A stretch of 64,000 bases of DNA from Xanthobacter oligotrophicus (GTDB lineage: Bacteria > Pseudomonadota > Alphaproteobacteria > Rhizobiales > Xanthobacteraceae). Position numbers and translations under genes: made by a program. The notes beneath the pieces were generated by a model that saw only the letters and a program-made list of their open reading frames with translations, made no database searches and was not told the origin of the DNA. Positions within the stretch are counted from its first letter, which is position 1; each line of letters starts with the position of its first letter. Location: the NCBI RefSeq assembly GCF_008364685.1, contig NZ_VTTL01000010.1:234831-298830 (forward strand). The letters run 5' to 3'. This document shows, piece after piece, positions 8,427 to 16,867 of the stretch.

Positions 8427-9857
8427 ATGGCCGGGCCCTGTGGTGGCGTCCATGCCGAGGTCGATCCTTTCGTGAAAAGTCCGTCCCGGTGGATCGGCTT
8501 GCTCGCCAAGCCGGCGATTATTTCCAGTGTCATCGGCTTCCTTTCGTTTTTCGGCGTGGCTGACCAGATTGCCGGGTTCAGCGCGAATCTCGGCGAGAAG
8601 GACAGAATTGTGCGCTGGTCGGCCGTTTTGTCCGGCACCACCCGCGATGCCATTCCGGTGACGCTGATCGACATCGATGCCGCGACGATGGCGTTGCTCG
8701 GACATCCCCAGCGCGCGCCCCGCGATCTGGTCGCAGGCCTGCTGTCGCTGGCCGCGGCCAAACGGGCGAGCGGCATCTTCCTCGACATGGACACGTCGCA
8801 GCAGGGATCGCCGGCGGGCGATCAGGCCCTGCTCGCCTTCGTCTCGGCCTATCCGGGGAATGCGCCGCCGCTCGCGCTCGCACGCCGGCTGGGGCCGGTG
8901 GATCAGGCCGGCAGCGGCGAGGAAGCCCTCGCGGAACAGCCCTCCATCCTCGATGCCGCGGTGCGCGCGCATGCCAACATCCTCTGGGCGACGAGCATCA
9001 GCCGCATCGACGAGGATCGCGTTGTCCGGCGATGGGAGTTGAGCCAGACGTTCTGCAAGCCGGATGGCGGGCGGACCCTTCCGTCGCCGCAGCTCTTCGC
9101 TGCCGCGGTGGCAAGCGCACATCCGCGACCCCTGTCTGATATCCAGGCCTTTCTGGCAGCCCGCACCCAGGCGATCTGTGGTCCGGGCGCGGCCACTGCC
9201 CCGGCGGCCCCGCCCTGGCCGCGCAATCCCGACCAACGGGCGGCCATTCCGTTCCTGATCGCCGACGGCCCCGATCTGGCCGCCCCGCAATTCATCAGGC
9301 GCGACGGCAGGAACGTGCTTCTGTTCCGCCGCGTTTCAGCGCGCGCGCTGATGACCTCGACCGGGACGGTGGTCGCGGCGCGCGCGGTGGCGGATGATCT
9401 CTTGCGCGACCGCTTCGTCATCATCGGCGCCAGCCATGCCGAAAGCATGGACGGGCATCTCACGCCGATCGGCTTCCTTCCCGGGGCGCTGATCGTCGCC
9501 AATGCCGTCGCCACGGCTCCAGCCGTGCTTTCGGGGCAGCCTCTCGGCGCGGCCGGCGCGACGCTGATCGCTCTGGCGCTGTTCGGCGCCCTCATGGCGA
9601 TCACGTCGCGGCTGCGGGCGCTCGCAGCCAGCGTGGTCGTCGCTGTCGCGGTGCTGGGCTCGCTGATGGCGCTCGGCCGCATCTTCGCCCCCTCCACTGC
9701 CGGCGACATCGTGCTGGCCGCCCTCGGCATGGTTGCCTTCTTGTCGACCCTTGAAGGCCTTTACACGACTGGCAAGGATTGGCGTGTGCGCGGATGGCGG
9801 GCGCTGCTGAAGCCGGAAAAGCCGCGGCCGGCGCAAGGCACGGGGGATGTCGCGTGA
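8427..9857 (+). CDS. CHASE2 domain membrane protein without output domain
   Basis: 476 residues. One transmembrane segment near residues 23-45 is followed by an extracytoplasmic CHASE2 sensor domain to about residue 375 (with V-T-L-I-D-I-D, G-I-F-L-D-M-D and R-F-V-I-I-G-A-S-H segments) and then three transmembrane helices to about residue 450. CHASE2 is normally joined to a histidine kinase, cyclase or kinase domain; here only about 25 cytoplasmic residues follow. Start is uncertain: ATG 8427 has no clear ribosome site, while GTG 8472 has GAGG 11 bases upstream. It is the first gene of CHASE2-FecR-like-caspase, with 11 bases to the next gene. Likely senses a periplasmic or membrane signal for the protease genes (inference). 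Confidence 0.85.
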   Translation: MAGPCGGVHAEVDPFVKSPSRWIGLLAKPAIISSVIGFLSFFGVADQIAGFSANLGEKDRIVRWSAVLSGTTRDAIPVTLIDIDAATMALLGHPQRAPRDLVAGLLSLAAAKRASGIFLDMDTSQQGSPAGDQALLAFVSAYPGNAPPLALARRLGPVDQAGSGEEALAEQPSILDAAVRAHANILWATSISRIDEDRVVRRWELSQTFCKPDGGRTLPSPQLFAAAVASAHPRPLSDIQAFLAARTQAICGPGAATAPAAPPWPRNPDQRAAIPFLIADGPDLAAPQFIRRDGRNVLLFRRVSARALMTSTGTVVAARAVADDLLRDRFVIIGASHAESMDGHLTPIGFLPGALIVANAVATAPAVLSGQPLGAAGATLIALALFGALMAITSRLRALAASVVVAVAVLGSLMALGRIFAPSTAGDIVLAALGMVAFLSTLEGLYTTGKDWRVRGWRALLKPEKPRPAQGTGDVA

Positions 9858-9868
9858 GGAGGGTTCCG

Positions 9869-10762
9869 ATGCTGCTTGCCGGATGGCGCCATGGCGTGCT
9901 GATCATGACCTTGGTAACGGCATGCGCTGCGAACCTCATGGCGCACGCCGGGGACGCCGCCACGCGCATGCCGGCCGGTTACGTCGTCGGGATGGAAATC
10001 CCGGACGCCGATCCCGATACGGCGGCCTATGTCCTGCGCGAGGGGCAGGAAGTCTCCGTCCAGATCGGTGGCGCCCTGTTCGACGGCGACCAGCTGGTGG
10101 TGCGCGAAGCAAACGCGGCGGTGACCATCGAGACGGTGAATGATCACCATATGCGCGTGGACGCAGTCCACTCGCCGCACCCCATCAAGGGCGAGCTTCC
10201 GGCCGGTGGGCGCTTCAGCGCATTCGCGGCCATGATCGGAGAGCTGTTCCGGGGGCGTCCGGAGGCGCGTACCGTCAATCTCATCGGGCGCAACGACGAC
10301 GCCCTGCGGTTGCAGATCGGTCGCACTGTTCCCCAGCGCGTGGTGCCCGGGACACGACTGTGGATCGGCTGGCAGGGCGGCGTTAAACCCTACACCGTCG
10401 AGATCCGCGACCGTGCCGGCGGCGGGGTGCTGGCTGCCACGAGCGCAACCGGGCGCTCGGTGTTCGTGGGGCTCCCACGAGAGGCATCCGGTCCCCTGGT
10501 GCTGGCGGTCAGCGATGCAGCGGGCGCGCAGGTCCAAGTCGACCTCCTCGCAGACCCGACGCCGCCCGCCGTCCCGGCATGGATCAGCGAAGGCGCGCCG
10601 ACGCCGGCCTTCGGCCAGGTGGCGACTGCGCTCTGGCTGCTCGACCGCAAGCCCGCGGAATGGGATCTGCACGCCGCCGCCATAGCCGCCGAAGCCGGAA
10701 ACTATGGAGCCGCCGAGGAGTTGCTGCTCCGTCTCGCCGAAGGCAAGAGGCCTTCCCGATGA
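9869..10762 (+). CDS. Exported FecR-like protein of unknown function
   Basis: 297 residues with an N-terminal hydrophobic signal (about residues 8-28). A beta-rich segment at about 55-95 (V-L-R-E-G-Q-E-V with D-G-D-Q-L-V-V and A-A-V-T-I) resembles the FecR fold, though the match is by eye only. The C-terminal ~50 residues look helical (A-T-A-L-W-L-L-D; A-E-E-L-L-L-R-L-A-E). A strong ribosome site GAGGAGGG precedes the ATG. Its stop overlaps the caspase start by 4 bases (ATGA), so the two are probably made together. In other bacteria CHASE2, FecR and CHAT/caspase genes are often neighbours, which supports the grouping. Function unknown. Confidence 0.7.
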   Translation: MLLAGWRHGVLIMTLVTACAANLMAHAGDAATRMPAGYVVGMEIPDADPDTAAYVLREGQEVSVQIGGALFDGDQLVVREANAAVTIETVNDHHMRVDAVHSPHPIKGELPAGGRFSAFAAMIGELFRGRPEARTVNLIGRNDDALRLQIGRTVPQRVVPGTRLWIGWQGGVKPYTVEIRDRAGGGVLAATSATGRSVFVGLPREASGPLVLAVSDAAGAQVQVDLLADPTPPAVPAWISEGAPTPAFGQVATALWLLDRKPAEWDLHAAAIAAEAGNYGAAEELLLRLAEGKRPSR

Positions 10763-12900
10763 GCGTGCGCCACGTCCTGCTGGTCACGCTCGCTGCCCTC
10801 GGCTGTGCCGTCGCGTCCCCCGCGGCGACCGCCAAAACGCGCGCCCTGCTGGTCGGCGTTTCCGAGTATCCGGGCTTTGCCGCAGAGAAGCAGCTGAAGG
10901 CGCCGGCCAATGATGTGCGCCGCATGCAAGGCGCGCTGAAATCCCGTGGCATCGCGGAAGCGGACCTCGTCGTGCTGGCCGATGGCGTTGAGGGCACGGC
11001 CGGCTCCCCGACGCGCGCGGCCATCCTCGATGGCATGGAACGCCTCGCGCGGGAGGCGGAGAAGGGCGACCTCGTCATCTTCTATGCCTCCGGCCATGGC
11101 ACCCGCCAGCCTTCGCGCACCAGCCTCAAGGTGGACGGCCTCGACCAGGTGTTCCTCCCCCGGGATGCATCGCCCCCCGGGGAGGAGGGACCGCGCAACC
11201 GGTTCGGCAACGTCATTGCCGGGCCGGATTTCGGAGAACGCCTCGATGCCATCCGCACCCGAGGAGCCGATGTCTGGTTCATTCTCGACAGCTGTTTCTC
11301 CGGGTCGGCCTCCCGGGCGATCGGCGAAGGCGTCCACGACAAGAAGATCGAGCTGGAGGACATCGGCCTTGCGGCCTCCACGGCCATGGCGCCCGAGAAG
11401 GCAAGCGTGCTCACCGACATGGCGCCGGCCCTGCCGCCCGGCTCCGGCAGGTTGACGGCGTTCTATGCCTCTCAGCCGAACGAGACGGCACGGGAGGTGG
11501 CGCTTCCGCCAGGGGCGCCGATGGACAAGCGCGTCTGGGGCTCGATTTTCACCACGGCCCTGACCGACGTGCTCAAGCGTGCTCCGTCACTCACCTATCG
11601 CCAGCTGATCGTCGAAACCGGCCGTGTCTTGCGCGCCGATGCCGCCTTCCAGGCCAGGCAGACACCGAGCTTCGAGGGGGACGGCATGGATGGGGCGGTG
11701 CCGGGCACGGCCGTTGCCGCCGCCGGCACGACCTGGCGCGTGAGCGCGGGCGTGCTCCACGCCGGGCAGATCGAGGGGGTGGAGGCCGGTGCCGTTGTGG
11801 CGCTCTACGACAGCGCGGCGCCTGCCGCCGAAAAGCCCACCGGCTACGCGATGGTGGAGGACGTGGAGGCGACCCGCGCGAGGCTCGCGGCGGTCAAGCC
11901 GGGTTGCTTGCCCACGACCACGCGCTGTCCGACGGTGGCAACCTCCCCTATCCTCAAGCAGGCCGCTTACGCACGCCTGGCGCGACCAGCGCCGCCGGCG
12001 GCGTTCAGCATCTCTCACCCTCGCCCGTGGCCCGGTGCCGGCGCGCCCGACGCGGCAGCTGAGGCGCGCCTGGGCAAGGGGCTCGAAGCCGCGCTAGCAG
12101 GTCCATTGAAGGACCGCGCGCGGTTCGACGACGCTGCCCCCACCCTGGTGGCCTGGATGACAGCGGACGGGTTCCGCTTCATGCCGGACGGCCTCGACCC
12201 TCTTGCGGTGGAGGCCGGGCCGCCGGCGGTTATCCCGCCCGATGCGAACCCGGACACGGCCGCCGCCGCCATTGCCCGCGCCGTGCTGCGCGCTCGCCAG
12301 CTCTCGCGGCTCCAGGCCCTGGCCTCGGCCACCAGCACCAATGGTGGCCTCGACGTATCAGTCGATGTCCAACGCTTCGGGTTGGATCCGGCGACGCGGC
12401 AATGCGCGTTCAAGGGGACCGCGACGGCGGTCGGCGAGGACGCCCTCGTCAAGCTCTGCGACAAGGTGCAGATATCGGTCGAAAACAGGAGCACGCGCCC
12501 GTTCCTGGCGGCGATCTTCTTCCTCGACGACGGGTGGAACATGATCGCGCGTCGTCCCACCTGCCCCATCGGGCTCACCGTCTCGGACCGGATGGAGCCC
12601 GGCAGGCGGCTGGTGTTCGAGGTGCCCTATCACCCCCGGGCCATCATCGCCGGGCGTGCGCCGACCACCACCAACGGGGTCTTCGTCATGGGCGTTCCCT
12701 TCGTCGAAGGCGAAACGGACCTGCCCGCGCTGTGTGCCCTGACGGGGTTCAACGATGCGAGTGGTCAGGCCAGCCGCGGCGACGAGACGGGCGGCCTGGA
12801 TGACCTGATCGAAGGTTCGACGCGGGGCGGCAGGCTGCCACTCGAAAGCGCCAGCCTGTCACTCGTCTTCTGGCCCATCAGCCAGCCCGTGAAGCCCTGA
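10759..12900 (+). CDS. Exported caspase-family (peptidase C14) protein, copy A
   Basis: 713 residues. A signal peptide (1-24) is followed at once by the caspase fold (T-R-A-L-L-V-G-V-S-E-Y). The catalytic dyad is His113 in Y-A-S-G-H-G and Cys179 in L-D-S-C-F-S-G. Asp52 (in N-D-V) and Asp177 (two before the Cys) match the acidic S1 residues that give metacaspases Arg/Lys preference. The catalytic domain ends near residue 330. The C-terminal ~250 residues form a beta-rich domain (I-S-V-E-N-R-S; A-I-F-F-L-D-D-G-W-N-M-I) reminiscent of DUF4384 and shared with the caspase at 18564-20912. Coupled by ATGA overlap to the FecR-like gene. Unlike cytoplasmic metacaspase or CHAT systems it should act outside the cytoplasm. 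Confidence 0.9.
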   Translation: MSVRHVLLVTLAALGCAVASPAATAKTRALLVGVSEYPGFAAEKQLKAPANDVRRMQGALKSRGIAEADLVVLADGVEGTAGSPTRAAILDGMERLAREAEKGDLVIFYASGHGTRQPSRTSLKVDGLDQVFLPRDASPPGEEGPRNRFGNVIAGPDFGERLDAIRTRGADVWFILDSCFSGSASRAIGEGVHDKKIELEDIGLAASTAMAPEKASVLTDMAPALPPGSGRLTAFYASQPNETAREVALPPGAPMDKRVWGSIFTTALTDVLKRAPSLTYRQLIVETGRVLRADAAFQARQTPSFEGDGMDGAVPGTAVAAAGTTWRVSAGVLHAGQIEGVEAGAVVALYDSAAPAAEKPTGYAMVEDVEATRARLAAVKPGCLPTTTRCPTVATSPILKQAAYARLARPAPPAAFSISHPRPWPGAGAPDAAAEARLGKGLEAALAGPLKDRARFDDAAPTLVAWMTADGFRFMPDGLDPLAVEAGPPAVIPPDANPDTAAAAIARAVLRARQLSRLQALASATSTNGGLDVSVDVQRFGLDPATRQCAFKGTATAVGEDALVKLCDKVQISVENRSTRPFLAAIFFLDDGWNMIARRPTCPIGLTVSDRMEPGRRLVFEVPYHPRAIIAGRAPTTTNGVFVMGVPFVEGETDLPALCALTGFNDASGQASRGDETGGLDDLIEGSTRGGRLPLESASLSLVFWPISQPVKP

Positions 12901-12910
12901 AGCTCAGGGC
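12894..12910. terminator. Hairpin between the convergent caspase A and trypsin genes
   Basis: GCCCTGA (12894-12900, containing the caspase stop codon) pairs perfectly with TCAGGGC (12904-12910) around an AGC loop. No T-run follows on either strand, so it is a candidate bidirectional terminator or mRNA end-protecting hairpin, not a classical intrinsic terminator. Confidence 0.4.
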
Positions 12911-12918
12911 GAACCCGC

Positions 12919-14199
12919 TCAGGGGCGCTTCTGCGGCTTGGCCGGCGTTGCAGGTGCCGGTGTCGGCGGGGCCGGAGGCGTGGCGATGGTCTTCTTCATC
13001 CAGTCCGTATAGAGGGCAAGCCGGGTATAGACGCCGGGCAGTTCGGCATGGCCGCAGCCGATGCCGAAGCTGACGATGCCAACCTGGACATAGGAGCCGT
13101 CAGCCTTCCGGCTGAGGATCGGGCCACCTGAATCGCCCTGGCACGTATCCACCCCGTCCACGGCCGCGCCCGCGCAGAACATCTGCGGCGTCACCACGCC
13201 GCCGATCTGAGGGAGCTGCTGCTCGAGCGCCTTGCGCCCCGCAGGCGACAGGTTGAACACGTAGCTGAGATCTTCGATGGCCCTGCGCGCGTCCGGCGAG
13301 TTCACCAGCGCCGAGGTGAGCACGCGGTTGCACTTGTTGCGATCCACGGCATTGAGCGTGGATTCCATCAAGTTGGGCGACGGGCTGCCGCCCTCGGAGG
13401 TCGTGCCCCAGCCGATGATGTGCAGCTTGGCCTCGCTCGGAAGCTCTGTGGGTTCGGTGTCCTGCGTGACCACCGTGACCTGCTCCACTTTGACATTGCG
13501 CCGGGGGGCGCGCTCGAGCTCGACCAGGGCGATGTCGTTGACGTTGGTGCCGGTCACATATTTCGGATGCGGAATGATGCGCTTGATCGGAATCCAGTCA
13601 CGCTCGTCGTCCTCGGCGAGGAGGCTGGTGTTGCCCACGTGGACGAACAGGTTCTTGGTGCTGCGCAGTCCGTCGACCTTGCCGCCCTCACCCTCGACGA
13701 AACAATGCGCCGCCGACAGGATCCAGCGCGAGGTCAGAACGGTTCCCCCGCACATGGGCGCGAAACTCGTGACCTTCCCGTTGGTGTTGATAACGCGGAC
13801 GATCCCGGCCTGGAACGGATAGCTGCCCGGCGCAGCCTGCTGTCCGCCGACGATCTTTTCGTTGGCGCCTGTCTTGAGGATCCCGCCCTTCTTGAGCGCG
13901 ATGCCGGCGGCGGTATAGGGCAGCGCACGCCCATTCTGGGGCGTTCGTGCCGGGTGTCCCGCAGGCAGGTCGGCGGCGCCGGCCTCGTCCGCAGCCGGCA
14001 GCGTGGCGGGGCGTGCACCCGCCGTGGCCGGAGCTTGCTGAAGGTGCAGCTCGTCACCCGGAGCGCTGCCTGCTTGACTTGAAGCCGGGGCTGGAGCCTG
14101 GGCCTGAGCGGCGAGCGAGCCGCCGGAGAGGCAAGCTGCGAGCGCAAAGAACGGGAGTGTCGGCGTGCGGACGAGCGGTCGAAGCAACGTGAGCATCAT
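12919..14199 (-). CDS. Secreted trypsin-like serine protease (S1A) with propeptide
   Basis: 426 residues: signal peptide (about 1-33), a Pro/Ala-rich propeptide (34-115), then the protease domain starting I-V-G-G at 116. The catalytic triad is His165 (S-A-A-H-C), Asp222 (N-D-I-A-L-V) and Ser357 (G-D-S-G-G-P). Asp351, six residues before the Ser, is the S1 pocket Asp of true trypsins, so cleavage after Arg/Lys is expected. Activation would need a cut after Lys115. A Pro/Ala-rich tail of about 25 residues ends the protein. The gene converges on caspase A and lies 235 bases beyond the helical-repeat gene on the same strand. The start may be ATG 14199 or 14196; GTG 14208 is also possible. Confidence 0.93.
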   Translation of the reverse strand: MMLTLLRPLVRTPTLPFFALAACLSGGSLAAQAQAPAPASSQAGSAPGDELHLQQAPATAGARPATLPAADEAGAADLPAGHPARTPQNGRALPYTAAGIALKKGGILKTGANEKIVGGQQAAPGSYPFQAGIVRVINTNGKVTSFAPMCGGTVLTSRWILSAAHCFVEGEGGKVDGLRSTKNLFVHVGNTSLLAEDDERDWIPIKRIIPHPKYVTGTNVNDIALVELERAPRRNVKVEQVTVVTQDTEPTELPSEAKLHIIGWGTTSEGGSPSPNLMESTLNAVDRNKCNRVLTSALVNSPDARRAIEDLSYVFNLSPAGRKALEQQLPQIGGVVTPQMFCAGAAVDGVDTCQGDSGGPILSRKADGSYVQVGIVSFGIGCGHAELPGVYTRLALYTDWMKKTIATPPAPPTPAPATPAKPQKRP

Positions 14200-14383
14200 G
14201 GGTGGCACTCTGTGACGACGGAGGGACTTTCCGGGACAATGCGCCGGGGCGCGCGCCCGCGCGGCTTTGCAGTGTCACCTTGTGAAATGAGGATGGTGCG
14301 GCCGTTTGCGGCGGCGTCGCCAAGGGCTTTTCAGCCTGCGCTAGCCACGATGATGAAGGCAGGTCTCATTCTTTTTCCCCCAA

Positions 14384-14399
14384 CTCGCGTTGTCGCGAG
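14384..14399. repeat. Hairpin in the trypsin / helical-repeat intergenic region
   Basis: CTCGCG (14384-14389), loop TTGT, CGCGAG (14394-14399). It lies 35 bases beyond the stop codon of the helical-repeat gene. No T-run follows on the minus strand, so termination is only a possibility. The rest of 14200-14434 would hold any promoter for the trypsin gene; I do not see a convincing one. Confidence 0.35.
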
Positions 14400-14434
14400 A
14401 ATGTCAGATATTTACGGAAGGTCAAACGGCACCA

Positions 14435-16867
14435 TTACGGCATTTCCGCCGTCCGGCTGCCCAACCAGTCGGCCCCCACGAGGGTCTCGAGCAGCTTGCG
14501 ATCCTCGCGTGCACTTGTCGTGTCGGTCGCCGGCGGGCGAGCGGTTCGCAGCGCCTCAAGGGCGGCCTCGCGGGCCTTCGCTCCGTCGCCCAGACCGTGA
14601 TAGGCGAACGCTTGCGCGCGCAGGATACGCTGGCCCAGCTCGCGATCGGCCTTCACCCGGCGTTGTGCGCGATCGAGCAGCGTCGACAGGGTCCGGATGG
14701 TCCTGTCGTCAGGCGCGTAATAGGATTCGAGATTGGCCAGCCCGAGCTGATCGGAAATGGCGCTCTCCTCGCCGACCAGGACCGCATCGCTGAGCGGAAA
14801 AACATAGGTTTCATAAGTCTTGCGGGCATCGTCCATGCGTCCGAGGGCGGCATAGAGCCCCGCCAGGTTCCTGGCCGGCTCGACGATGGCCCAATTGTCC
14901 TTCTTGCCGGCCGCGACGAGGCTGGCGACGGCACCCTCGCCCAATCGAAGGGCCAACGCCCTGTCGCCGTCGTCGAACGCCTGGAACGAGCGTTTCAGGT
15001 CGAGCCGTACCTGCGTCGGCAGGCTGACGTCTTTGGTTCCCTCGCGCAGCTTCTGCGCTTCGCCTATGAGCGCCAGCGCCAGCCCCTTGTCGGTCTGGTC
15101 GCTGGCCATGTCGAGCAGCAGTTCGATGCGCTCCGTTTCGTGGCCGGGTTGGCCTGCGACGATTTCGTAGGCTTCCCTTGTGTAACGCGCGCTCAGCGCC
15201 GGGTTCGATACCTCGACCAGCGAGGCGCGTATCTTCAACAAGGAGACCAGCGCCGCCGATCGTCCCTCCGGCGCGGCGCGGATATCGCGGATCGCTTCAT
15301 CCGTCATCGCGCCGGCGCGTGCGCTGTCGCCCCACCATGCATCCACAGCGCCGATCCAGGCGACGCGCGCCTCATCGTGGCGGGGATCCTCGACGGGCAG
15401 CCGGCGCGCCAATCGTCCCATGAACTCCACGGCCGCGGCATAGGACGGGAACACATATTCCGTCCCGCCCGCGTAGCTGAATACGGTGAGGCGCTCGATC
15501 CGTTCGAAATCAGCGAGGTCGATCGCCGCGACCTGGCGGTCGACCTCGCCCCATTCGGCCAAGGCGAGGCGCGGATGGTTGGCCGCCGAGGCGATCTGCG
15601 CGCTTTCCAGCCGAATGAGCGCGGCGGCCAGCCGCCGCTCCAGCTGTTCGGGTGAGGCGGCAGCGAGGGGCTCGTCCGCTTCGGAAATGCCAATCAGCGT
15701 GACCTCGCGCTGCAGGGCCAGCATGCGGCGCGCCAGCTCCTCCGAGCCATTTCGGGAGGCCCGCCGGGCGATGTGGCCGCACATCTGCGCGATGCGCAGG
15801 TCATAGCTGCCGTGGTCGACCGCAGTCCGTGCGACGCGCGCTCCAATCAGCGCGGCGAACGTCACTTCCCCCTTGCTGGCGAGATAGTTGGCAACAAGAT
15901 CGGCACTCGGCAGCAGGTCGGGATCTTGGGCGCCGCGGTTCAGCTGCCGCAGCACCAGGAGATCCCGCGCAGCCTCGTAGCGCTCCGCGCGCAGCGAACC
16001 CATGGGCACGTCGCTCAGGAGATTCGAGAGAATCTTGTCGGCCCCGACGGCATCACCGAACGCGGCGGCGCGGTCCGCGGCATGCCGGCATGCCGCCATG
16101 CCAGCCTTGTCCAGCCCGGCGCTTCCCACGCAGTTTTCCGGCCCCGGGAGCTGCGTGTCCGCCAGTGATGCCACCCGCTGCTCGGCCTCGTGGATGACCG
16201 CATCGAGCTTTCCGGTGTTCTCGGGGTCGATGCGCCCCTGGCGCGCCAGCACCTGGGCGCGACGGAAAAAGAGAAGCGCGAGCTCGGGGCGGTCGTCGGT
16301 CCACAATCGCTGGCCCATCAGGGCGGTAGCCATGGCCTCCAACTTCTCCATGTCATCGGGAAGCGGGCCGGATCGGCGTGCGGCTTCCACCGCCGCCAGG
16401 GCATTCATCAGCGTGTAATACTGCCCCTCCCGAACCTCGTGGCGGCGATAAGTTTCCGCGAGCGCAAGTTCGGCGACGACGGTATCGGGATTATTCAAAG
16501 GCGCGATGAGGTAGTTCAAGATGACTGACTGGGCATTTCCCCGGATCTCCGCAGCGCGATCCTTCAGCCCTTGGCCGGCATATCCCAACAGATCGTAAGC
16601 CGTCAGCAGCAGTTCCGGATCGCCCTCGTCCTCCAGGGCATCGCGCACCGGGAGGAGCATGGCCATGGCCTCCCGGGCCTTGTCGTTCTCCAGCAGCCGG
16701 TAGACGGTGTTCAGCCGGTCGAGGAAATCCGACTTGCGCCGGGCCGTGTCGGCGGCCTCGATGGCGGCCGATGGGGTCGGCGCGCCGCTGGTCTGCGCCT
16801 GTCCCGGAGCGACGCATGCCAGCATGCCTATAAGGATGGCCAGGCCGATCGCGATCAGCTGCTTCAC
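14435..16867 (-). CDS. Exported helical-repeat (TPR-like) protein
   Basis: 810 residues. A signal peptide (1-24, ending G-Q-A-Q) precedes an almost entirely alpha-helical protein with repeated Ala-rich helix pairs that read as degenerate TPRs, for example around D-L-L-G-Y-A-G-Q-G and in the C-terminal A-L-R-L-G-E-G-A-V-A-S-L and A-R-N-L-A-G-L-Y-A-A-L-G repeats. TPR proteins act as scaffolds and are the usual companions of CHAT proteases. The start is GTG at 16867, overlapping the CHAT stop by 4 bases (GTGA). Last gene of the caspase-CHAT-TPR operon. Confidence 0.75.
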   Translation of the reverse strand: MKQLIAIGLAILIGMLACVAPGQAQTSGAPTPSAAIEAADTARRKSDFLDRLNTVYRLLENDKAREAMAMLLPVRDALEDEGDPELLLTAYDLLGYAGQGLKDRAAEIRGNAQSVILNYLIAPLNNPDTVVAELALAETYRRHEVREGQYYTLMNALAAVEAARRSGPLPDDMEKLEAMATALMGQRLWTDDRPELALLFFRRAQVLARQGRIDPENTGKLDAVIHEAEQRVASLADTQLPGPENCVGSAGLDKAGMAACRHAADRAAAFGDAVGADKILSNLLSDVPMGSLRAERYEAARDLLVLRQLNRGAQDPDLLPSADLVANYLASKGEVTFAALIGARVARTAVDHGSYDLRIAQMCGHIARRASRNGSEELARRMLALQREVTLIGISEADEPLAAASPEQLERRLAAALIRLESAQIASAANHPRLALAEWGEVDRQVAAIDLADFERIERLTVFSYAGGTEYVFPSYAAAVEFMGRLARRLPVEDPRHDEARVAWIGAVDAWWGDSARAGAMTDEAIRDIRAAPEGRSAALVSLLKIRASLVEVSNPALSARYTREAYEIVAGQPGHETERIELLLDMASDQTDKGLALALIGEAQKLREGTKDVSLPTQVRLDLKRSFQAFDDGDRALALRLGEGAVASLVAAGKKDNWAIVEPARNLAGLYAALGRMDDARKTYETYVFPLSDAVLVGEESAISDQLGLANLESYYAPDDRTIRTLSTLLDRAQRRVKADRELGQRILRAQAFAYHGLGDGAKAREAALEALRTARPPATDTTSAREDRKLLETLVGADWLGSRTAEMP

